A stretch of 38,681 nt of DNA from Akkermansia sp. (lineage in GTDB: Bacteria; Verrucomicrobiota; Verrucomicrobiia; Verrucomicrobiales; Akkermansiaceae), in contig JAFWYD010000062.1 of NCBI GenBank assembly GCA_017517805.1, positions 1 to 38,681 of the forward strand. The letters run 5' to 3'. Positions 30,209 through 37,215 of the stretch are shown here, piece after piece (positions within the stretch are counted from its first letter, which is position 1; each line of letters starts with the position of its first letter). The translations under genes and the position numbers were made by a program. Below the pieces are notes generated by a model. The model had not been told where the DNA came from, did no database searches, and was given only the letters and a program-made list of their open reading frames with translations.

Positions 30209-33200
30209 ATGAAAAAACAAATTTACATCGGTCTGGGTGGTCAGGGTGGCAAAACCATTTGCGAGCTCCGCAAGCAGATTCACCAGCTGCAATTGTACAA
30301 GAAAGCCAACGAAAACTCCGCAGGCTTCAACGCGGACCACGCCTTCCTTTCCATCGACAGCAGCCCTGATATCTGGAACACAGGTGAAGCATGGTTCCAC
30401 ATGGGTGAGGATTTATCCCTGAAGGAAAACGAAAAATGCGAGCTTTCCAAGGATTTAATCAACACCAGCGCCCCCAATATCGTACCCTGGCTGTTCAGCG
30501 ATGACTACGAAACGGCTATGGCGCAGAAATCTGCCCTCGGCACGATTGACAAGGGAGCCCCTGGTGCCCAGCAGCGCCGCCGCTACGGCCGACTCCTTTT
30601 CGCCGCCAATGCGGACAGGGTGCGCGATGCCATCGAAAACACCATGGTCCGGGCCAGCCAGAACAACCGCGAGGCCTCCGCGGTATTCCACGTATTCTGC
30701 TCCCTGGGTGGTGGCACCGGCTCCGGCGGCATTGTCGACCTCATCACCACACTCCGAGTGATGTATCCGAGCCGCAGAACCCACAACATCAACCTCTATG
30801 TCTACATGGCGGATGAGCGCGGTGTCAAAGCAGCCTCGGTCTACGACTACTTCTACGTCAACCAGTATGCGACCCTGCGCGACCTGGACAACCTCTCCAC
30901 GCATATCTTCCGGCCGCATGCCATGATCAACCGCGAAGCAACCCAGGTCAGACTCGGCAGCCGGGTCTCGAAACTGGATTCCCCGATTGACTGCCTCTTC
31001 ATTTCCACCAACGTCAACAGCGTCAACCAGGCCGTGCACATCAATGAGCAAATCAAGCGCACGGCCAGCTGGGTTATCAGCCGCGCCTCCCTGGAGGAAG
31101 GCTGCTTAGACCACGACATCCACAAGCTCGCCACCGGTGAAGACCTCACGGCTTCGGTAAGGGGTGAGCCCGACGATGAGACCAACACCTTCATTGCCCG
31201 CTCCTACCGCTGCGGCAATCTGGGGGCAGCCCGCTGGGCAGCACCGGTGGATGAACTGGCCCTCATGTCTGCCTACAGCATCCAGATGAACTCCTACCGC
31301 CAGATGCTGTACAACAACCTGCAGCGCAACCGTGGCTATGTTGAAGAGGAAGCAGAACTCAACCTGAACGATAAGGCCGCCTACAACAAGGTCTTCAAAA
31401 ATAACTTCCTGCTGGCCCAGGAAGTGCAGGCGGGCTGGCAGCAGTGGATAGCCAGCGACCCCGGCATCCAGGGCATCATGCAAGGCAAGCAGGACGCAGC
31501 CGCCCTGCTCAAGCTCAGCAAGCTGTTTGAAAGCTACTTCCAGGATTCCGTGCTCAGCAAGAATACTTCGTGCAGCATCTCCCTGCCAAACCGCCACGGC
31601 ATGATTCTGGGGCAGATGCGTGCCCTTCTCGGGCTCGGCGACACAGACACAACTGCCACCGGACTTTCCCTGCTTATCATGGAGCAACTGAAGCTGGCCA
31701 TAACCCAGGCCTGGGACAATGGCTCCATCGGTCTGAAACAAGCCTTGCAGATTATCGAATTCTGCATCGAAACGACCTCGGAATGCCATGAGCAACTCTG
31801 CCAGGAGCACGATGCCATGGGCGATAAGGGCGCACTCATCACCACCGTGCAGGAACGCATTGCGCAGCGCCAGGCCGAGTGGGAGAAGCTCACCGCCCTC
31901 TCCTACGCCACCATGGGCAAAGGCAAGAGCTTCCTGAAAGCCCACATGGCCGATCTTGTTGCCATCTATACCGCCAAGACCCAGCGTCAGCACATCGCAG
32001 ACATCATCCAGGAACTCGAAACTCACAAGGACCGTCTCCGTTCCCTCAAGGACAGCATCCAGCGCCCCATCACCGCCATCACGCGCAAACTTGATGACAT
32101 CAAGGATAAATACCATGCCATCACACTGCGCCGATTCATCGAGGAAGGAGTCCGCCCGGGAGAAGACCTCGTGCTCATGTACGACTTCAACTACGCAGAC
32201 CCTGCCCTCATCGGCCTGGTCTCGCATGTGCAGACCAACACAGATGCCGGTCAAGGGCAGACGATTATCAAGAACGCGGAAGCTATCCGCCAGCTTGCCA
32301 CCGCTTCCCGAATCGTGGATCCGGCGCTTCCCGGCTTGTTCGACCGCGCCGAAAACATCGATGCCAGGACGGATGGTTCTATCACCGTCAAATCCTTCGA
32401 ACTGGCTGGCACCATGATGAGAGATTCCGACCGCCGCTATGCCTCCAACATCATGGGCGGCATCAAGACGGTCACAGCCAATATGACCACGGCAGACTTC
32501 AAGTCGAAGTTCCGCAAGCTCATCAACTCGGCCGCCTTCAGCTACGATACGGATGACACAACCCCCTCCCCGACCATTGCCTATGCCTTCCAAAACATCT
32601 ATAAGAAGGCCTGGGTCATCAGCTTCCCGATTGGCTTCAGGCTCGATGGGCAGGAAAAAATGCCTGACGAACTCAAGGCAGAAGTTCAAAGCGTCATCGG
32701 CAACGAAGCCACCGACGACTCCGTCTATGTGCGCATGAGTGCAGACACCACGCAGATTTCCCTGTGGGAGATGGAATACGCGCGCCCCGCCAGAACGGCC
32801 AGAATTGTGACAACCCACAGCAACTCCCACAGGAGCATGGAAGCCAGGGGGAAAATCCGCGACCTGTTCTGGATGAACATCGATGAGGAATCCACGCGCC
32901 TGATGTGCCCGCTCACCTTCCCGAACTACGATGAGACGGAGTATATGCGCCAGGGTGCCATGTGGTTTGCCAAGCAGATGCCCGGCTACTTCCTCATTAA
33001 AGAAGAGGGCGGCCGCGTCATCCGCAAGGGTTCCGGCACAAACCGCGATGTTGAAATTCACCGCACCAAGGGCCAGAACCCCATCACGAACGACACCTTG
33101 TTCGCCTTTGAGGTCCAGACAGCATTGAGGCTGTGTATCTGCCAGAAGCGTGAGTTCACCACCGCCGACTTCCGCACCAAGTACCAGGCAGAGCTGGATG

Positions 33201-33307
33201 CCATCACCAATTACGATGAGCGCGAAGCCTTCCGCACCATCGGTGATGAGTTCATCCTCAAGACTCTCGCCCGCATCGACCTGACACAGCACGACATGCA
33301 GGACTAA
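30209..33307 (+). CDS. Large tubulin/FtsZ-superfamily protein (tubulin-like, not FtsZ)
   Basis: The 1032-residue product begins with KKQIYIGLGGQGGKTICELR (GLGGQGG at 8-14, the T1-type nucleotide loop). It has FLSIDSSP (47-54, T3-type) and FCSLGGGTGSGGIVDLITTL (163-182, the tubulin signature GGGTGSG). This matches the tubulin-like family known from mixed bacteria and archaea, which Makarova and Koonin proposed to act in membrane remodelling. The protein is about three times the size of FtsZ. Beyond the GTPase core (about 1-330) lie a helical middle (about 480-690, coiled-coil stretches such as IIQELETHKDRLRSLKDSIQ) and a mixed C-terminal domain. GTP binding is likely; polymerisation is inferred. 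No Shine-Dalgarno is seen. Confidence 0.9.
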   Translation: MKKQIYIGLGGQGGKTICELRKQIHQLQLYKKANENSAGFNADHAFLSIDSSPDIWNTGEAWFHMGEDLSLKENEKCELSKDLINTSAPNIVPWLFSDDYETAMAQKSALGTIDKGAPGAQQRRRYGRLLFAANADRVRDAIENTMVRASQNNREASAVFHVFCSLGGGTGSGGIVDLITTLRVMYPSRRTHNINLYVYMADERGVKAASVYDYFYVNQYATLRDLDNLSTHIFRPHAMINREATQVRLGSRVSKLDSPIDCLFISTNVNSVNQAVHINEQIKRTASWVISRASLEEGCLDHDIHKLATGEDLTASVRGEPDDETNTFIARSYRCGNLGAARWAAPVDELALMSAYSIQMNSYRQMLYNNLQRNRGYVEEEAELNLNDKAAYNKVFKNNFLLAQEVQAGWQQWIASDPGIQGIMQGKQDAAALLKLSKLFESYFQDSVLSKNTSCSISLPNRHGMILGQMRALLGLGDTDTTATGLSLLIMEQLKLAITQAWDNGSIGLKQALQIIEFCIETTSECHEQLCQEHDAMGDKGALITTVQERIAQRQAEWEKLTALSYATMGKGKSFLKAHMADLVAIYTAKTQRQHIADIIQELETHKDRLRSLKDSIQRPITAITRKLDDIKDKYHAITLRRFIEEGVRPGEDLVLMYDFNYADPALIGLVSHVQTNTDAGQGQTIIKNAEAIRQLATASRIVDPALPGLFDRAENIDARTDGSITVKSFELAGTMMRDSDRRYASNIMGGIKTVTANMTTADFKSKFRKLINSAAFSYDTDDTTPSPTIAYAFQNIYKKAWVISFPIGFRLDGQEKMPDELKAEVQSVIGNEATDDSVYVRMSADTTQISLWEMEYARPARTARIVTTHSNSHRSMEARGKIRDLFWMNIDEESTRLMCPLTFPNYDETEYMRQGAMWFAKQMPGYFLIKEEGGRVIRKGSGTNRDVEIHRTKGQNPITNDTLFAFEVQTALRLCICQKREFTTADFRTKYQAELDAITNYDEREAFRTIGDEFILKTLARIDLTQHDMQD

Positions 33308-33331
33308 TCCTACCCCAGGAATCAGCAAACC

Positions 33332-35335
33332 ATGAATCTCCCATTCAACCGGTTTACAAAGCTTATCATGCTTACGGCTGCCACAGCCGTAAGCATGGTA
33401 TCATGTTCTCCCCCTGAAGAAATCCAGGAAGCGGAAGCACTCTCTCTGGACTACCGCAACAAGGCCAGCAAGCTGAACACCGATTTTTTCCGCACGACCC
33501 GCATTTCGCTGGAAAACGACCCGGGTGTGGACCTCAGCCCCTACACGCAACTGCGCGATAAGGTAGTGAACGACAAGACCCAGTTCATGACCAAACTGGC
33601 CAAGTGCGAAACCCAGGCTGAGGCCGATGCCTTGTTCAAGGAACAAGTGGACTACACCACCGAGAACGACCAGCAGAAAGCCACCATGCATGAAGTGGTG
33701 AACAACAACAAGGTGCTGGTCGAACTCAGAAAGTTCAAAACCAAGGCCAACAATGCTGAAAACATCAAGAAATCGACGCTGGATATCGTGCAGGCCTTCC
33801 AGGATGAAGAAGGTGAAGACGAATGCGTTGAAGAAATCGACCGGATTAACACCAATCTGGACGAAGGCAACGCCAAGCTCCGCTCCATCAACTCCTCCTC
33901 CACCGGCTTCAACAGCAAGCTGGATGCCAAACGCGGCGAAATCGATGACCTGCACGCAGAAATCACGCGCTTGATGGAAGAACGAGCAACAGCATACCGC
34001 AACTGGGCACCGAGGCCCCCTGACCCGGAACTCCCGGAAAAGGTGCTCTTCACCATCAAGACCACCCCGGCCATGTATGAGCAACTGCTGGCACCGCTGG
34101 CCCAGCAGTACAAGAACTACACACTCATGTACACCGGTCCCAAGACCGGCAACCGCTGCATAGCCGATGCCCAGAACAAGGAAGGTATCGTCTTCCGCAT
34201 CGTCAAACCCGCCGAGCTGGGGCTTTCGCTCGATAAACTCGAGCAGAACATGGCCGATGCGGTCATCAGTTTCCGCAATGCCTTCCCGGAGGAGCATTAT
34301 GCGCAGTTCGAGGAACGAGCCGCCGCAAACGACCAGGATCTGAACTCCATTATCGTCTCGGGCATGGCCTACAACGCTCTGGTCATCAAGACCGGCAACG
34401 AGAACCAGCTTGTGCAGGCGACAACCGCCGCACTTGAACGAGAACTGGGTAGCTGTGAGCTCTACATCGGCGAGGAAGGTACGCTGGATAAAGAGCTCTT
34501 CGATATCATCCTCCCCGGAAGCACACTCCCGGCACAGCCGGTAGTTTCACCCATCAAATCGGGTACCGCAGCGGCCAACGGGGCAGCCCTCGTCGCTTTC
34601 CGCCGCGAAGCCACAGGGGGGAAAGACCTGCGCATCGCCCGCACGGTTTCTGATGACTCGGTGTATTTCTTCCCCACCGTCGGCAACATCGCCACCGGTC
34701 GCTATGCCTACGGGGCCTCTGTCAATGCAGTCCTGAATCCGGCCAGCACCGGTTACGATAACATCCGCGAGTTCCTGGACTTTGTTCTCAGCGCCCAGGG
34801 GCAGAACGTGGTGAAATCTGCAGGGTTCATCTCGCGCGATGAATACGATGAGGACAACGTGGAGCTGAAGCGGCTCAAGAAACTCTTCCTGAAGCAGGGG
34901 TACACAATCGGGCGTATCATCACGCACGATACCTTCCTGTTCCCCAAGAATGATACCCGCATCAGCAAGAACCCGGTAGTCAGCGACCGGAAAGCGGATT
35001 TCCGCGAGTTTGACTCCAATATCCGCAGCAATTTCGGCCACATTACCAACGTGCTCAACAGCATCACCAGTAACGCGGGTATCATTGCCGTGGGTATCAT
35101 CGGCCATGCCAGTTCCGAAGGCGGTGCAGCCATTAACCTGCCGCTGTCGATGAATCGTGCCAAATACACAGGTGCCCATATCAAGGACCGCACCAAGGTG
35201 CAGCTGCTGCTTACCGATGGCATGAGCTCAGAGGTACCGGTAGATACGAATAAGGAAGAAAGCGGCCGCATCCGCAACCGCCGCGCTACCGCCTACGTGC
35301 TCGAGGTCTTCGAAATCGGCACTTCCGGCAAATAA
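33332..35335 (+). CDS. Lipoprotein fusing a PstS-like binding domain to an OmpA-like domain
   Basis: The 667-residue product has a lipoprotein-type signal (LIMLTAATAVSMVSC, Cys25) and a helical coiled-coil region (about 30-220, with KFKTKANNAENIKKSTLDIV). A periplasmic binding-protein domain follows (about 235-520, KVLFTIKTTPAMYEQLLAPL; NPASTGYDNIREFLDFVLSA as in PstS-type phosphate binders). It ends with an OmpA-like domain (about 550-660) with IGHASSEGGAAINLPLSMNR and a final NRRATAYVLEV, the peptidoglycan-binding pattern. It would reach from a membrane lipid to the cell wall. A 13-bp inverted repeat sits inside the signal-peptide codons (33364-33400). It closes the operon before a strong terminator. 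Confidence 0.88.
   Translation: MNLPFNRFTKLIMLTAATAVSMVSCSPPEEIQEAEALSLDYRNKASKLNTDFFRTTRISLENDPGVDLSPYTQLRDKVVNDKTQFMTKLAKCETQAEADALFKEQVDYTTENDQQKATMHEVVNNNKVLVELRKFKTKANNAENIKKSTLDIVQAFQDEEGEDECVEEIDRINTNLDEGNAKLRSINSSSTGFNSKLDAKRGEIDDLHAEITRLMEERATAYRNWAPRPPDPELPEKVLFTIKTTPAMYEQLLAPLAQQYKNYTLMYTGPKTGNRCIADAQNKEGIVFRIVKPAELGLSLDKLEQNMADAVISFRNAFPEEHYAQFEERAAANDQDLNSIIVSGMAYNALVIKTGNENQLVQATTAALERELGSCELYIGEEGTLDKELFDIILPGSTLPAQPVVSPIKSGTAAANGAALVAFRREATGGKDLRIARTVSDDSVYFFPTVGNIATGRYAYGASVNAVLNPASTGYDNIREFLDFVLSAQGQNVVKSAGFISRDEYDEDNVELKRLKKLFLKQGYTIGRIITHDTFLFPKNDTRISKNPVVSDRKADFREFDSNIRSNFGHITNVLNSITSNAGIIAVGIIGHASSEGGAAINLPLSMNRAKYTGAHIKDRTKVQLLLTDGMSSEVPVDTNKEESGRIRNRRATAYVLEVFEIGTSGK
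33364..33400 (+). other. Strong stem-loop inside the signal-peptide coding region
   Basis: A perfect 13-bp inverted repeat (33367-33379 and 33385-33397, CATGCTTACGGCT / AGCCGTAAGCATG) with a 5-base loop can be extended by three more pairs in RNA. It begins about 33 bases after the ATG at 33332, so it is inside the reading frame of the lipoprotein. Such a structure could slow or gate translation. No T run follows, so it is not a standard terminator. Confidence 0.8.
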
Positions 35336-35364
35336 TTCCGGATTTCCACACGAATCCCTCCCCT

Positions 35365-35411
35365 GACAAACGCTGCTTTAGTGATACTCACGGCAGCGTT
35401 TGTCTTTTTTT
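35365..35411 (+). terminator. Terminator of the tubulin-like operon
   Basis: A perfect 12-bp stem GACAAACGCTGC / GCAGCGTTTGTC with a 16-base loop is followed by seven T. It lies 29 bases after the lipoprotein stop and separates the plus-strand operon from the convergent kinase genes. No T run exists on the minus side. Confidence 0.94.
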
Positions 35412-35426
35412 ACAACGGAGTCAAGC

Positions 35427-37169
35427 TCACCATTTCCAGCGGTTTTTCAGCGAGGTAATAACCGTCCGGGCGAGCGTAGAGGCCTCGCGCCCGGCTTCTT
35501 CCAGCCGGCAGGCAGCCTCGCTTGCACCCGCCTTCAACTGAGTCACCTTCTGCCTGATCTGCCATTGCACATCCGGATCATTGATGAACGCCCGGCAGGC
35601 ATCCGCCGTCTGATTCAGCGATGATTGGAGGCGGCGCAGCTGAACCTGCACCTGTTTTTTTACAAAGGGGATACCGATATCAATCAGGTGGTTTATCTGC
35701 TCGGTCAATCTGCGCATACGAGGCATCAATTCACCGCGCAAGCGCTCGATTTCAGCCAGCAACTCCACAGAGCGGGGATATGCCTGAGGGTTGAAGTCCG
35801 GCGGACAAACCGGCACCGGCAGCAGCGTCTTTTCCTCCAGGTCGCAAACTTCAAGTTCCAGCACCTGGGGAGGCTCCTCCTGGTCCTCGAGCTTCTGCAG
35901 CCGCCGCTGCATATCCTCCACCTGGCGTTTCTGCTCCTCCAGCTGTTTCTTGTAATCCTCCAGCTGGCGCAGATAGGCTTCCTCAGCCTCCTTCATGCGG
36001 GCTTCCTGCTCAGCCTCAGCCTTCATCTCATCGAGCCGGCGAAGTTCAGCAAGCCACTCACGGGCACTTTGCCAGCGGGCTGCAGGCTCCAGCGCCAATG
36101 CCTTATTGACAGCGGCAAGAAAGGCCTCCCCATAGCGGGGAAAATCCCCCGGCAGGAGTGGCGCAGGAGCATCGCAGGCCTTTTTTCCGCTTATCATGTG
36201 GTACACTGTGGCACCGAGGGCATAAATATCTGACCATGGGCCAATCTGCGCCGCCCTGGAGTAGTCGCGCTGTTCCGGCGGTGCATAGCCTTTCGAAAAT
36301 ATCACCCCCGCACCGGAATCTGCATTCAACTGGCGGGAAGCGCCGAAATCAATCAGCATCGGCGTGTTGCCCTCCTGCATCATGATATTGGAAGGCTTGA
36401 TATCCAGATGCAGAATACCATTGTCATGCAGATACTCCAGTCCTCCGAGCAGCCCCGCCAGCACCGGCAGCAGGCGGGATTCATCCCACGAGCCTGCCGC
36501 AAGGTCTGTGTCGAGAGTACGGCCCTGCACATAGCGCATCACGTAATAGGCCGTGTTGTTCTCCACAAACAACCTGGATACACCCACAATGTTGGGGTGC
36601 TGTTTGTAGCGGCCTGCGGCCGCAATCATGCGGGCTTCGCGCACAAAGTTTTCAAGCACGACCGGGTAGGAATCTGTCTCCTGACCCAGCTGGTATGAAT
36701 GCACGGAAATGGAATCTTCGCAACTACGCCCTGCCAGCTGACGGGGAAAATTCTCCTTGATAACACAATCCACCTTCAGGGAATGGTCGTATGCCAGATA
36801 GGTAATACCGAAGCCCCCCTGCCCCAGCACCTCCTTTACCGTATAGGTTCCCATATCCAGCTGCGTTCCAGCAGGCAACGGCTCCACGCTCAGCTGGCGG
36901 GAGCACACAGATCGCGCTATGGCTCCGGATAAAATCGTTTCCTCATCCTCTACCCGCACTTGTTCCACAGCACCGTGCTCCCCAGTTGAGGGATGCTCCA
37001 CTATTCGGGTAAACTGAGTCTGGGCATCATCCGGTGGGCAAAGCTCCACCCGGGGGACAGGCTGCACCGCATCCCCTGATGCGGAAAACTCCGTTTCATC
37101 ACCAGCTACCGCAGCTGGCCTGCGTGATTCTACCGGCATGTAAACCGTTTCCTCTTCAGAAGATTCCAT
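35427..37169 (-). CDS. Ser/Thr protein kinase with acidic N-terminal tail and C-terminal coiled coil
   Basis: From the ATG at 37169 (AGGAAGGGG upstream) the product has 580 residues. The N-terminal tail (1-105) carries repeated acidic Thr motifs (EEETVY, GDETEF, DEETIL). The kinase domain (about 108-375) has the glycine loop GQGGFGITY (116-124), Lys138 in CVIKENF, the catalytic HLDIKPSN (254-261; Leu replaces Arg of HRD), DFG (274-276) and GYAPPEQ. After WQSAREWL comes a Glu/Gln/Lys coiled coil (about 378-450) and another helical part (about 485-570). No membrane helix is seen. It lies 46 bases after the second kinase. It faces the phosphatase/FHA operon, which suggests one circuit. Confidence 0.92.
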   Translation of the reverse strand: MESSEEETVYMPVESRRPAAVAGDETEFSASGDAVQPVPRVELCPPDDAQTQFTRIVEHPSTGEHGAVEQVRVEDEETILSGAIARSVCSRQLSVEPLPAGTQLDMGTYTVKEVLGQGGFGITYLAYDHSLKVDCVIKENFPRQLAGRSCEDSISVHSYQLGQETDSYPVVLENFVREARMIAAAGRYKQHPNIVGVSRLFVENNTAYYVMRYVQGRTLDTDLAAGSWDESRLLPVLAGLLGGLEYLHDNGILHLDIKPSNIMMQEGNTPMLIDFGASRQLNADSGAGVIFSKGYAPPEQRDYSRAAQIGPWSDIYALGATVYHMISGKKACDAPAPLLPGDFPRYGEAFLAAVNKALALEPAARWQSAREWLAELRRLDEMKAEAEQEARMKEAEEAYLRQLEDYKKQLEEQKRQVEDMQRRLQKLEDQEEPPQVLELEVCDLEEKTLLPVPVCPPDFNPQAYPRSVELLAEIERLRGELMPRMRRLTEQINHLIDIGIPFVKKQVQVQLRRLQSSLNQTADACRAFINDPDVQWQIRQKVTQLKAGASEAACRLEEAGREASTLARTVITSLKNRWKW

Positions 37170-37215
37170 GAAGCACCCGCCCCTTCCTGCTGCTTGTGTT
37201 AGTCTGTCATCGGTA

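Noticed and set aside
31106..33328. Open frame of 740 codons on the minus strand opposite the tubulin-like gene
   Set aside because: Antisense shadow of a gene with clear tubulin motifs; no domain, no promoter and no ribosome binding site.
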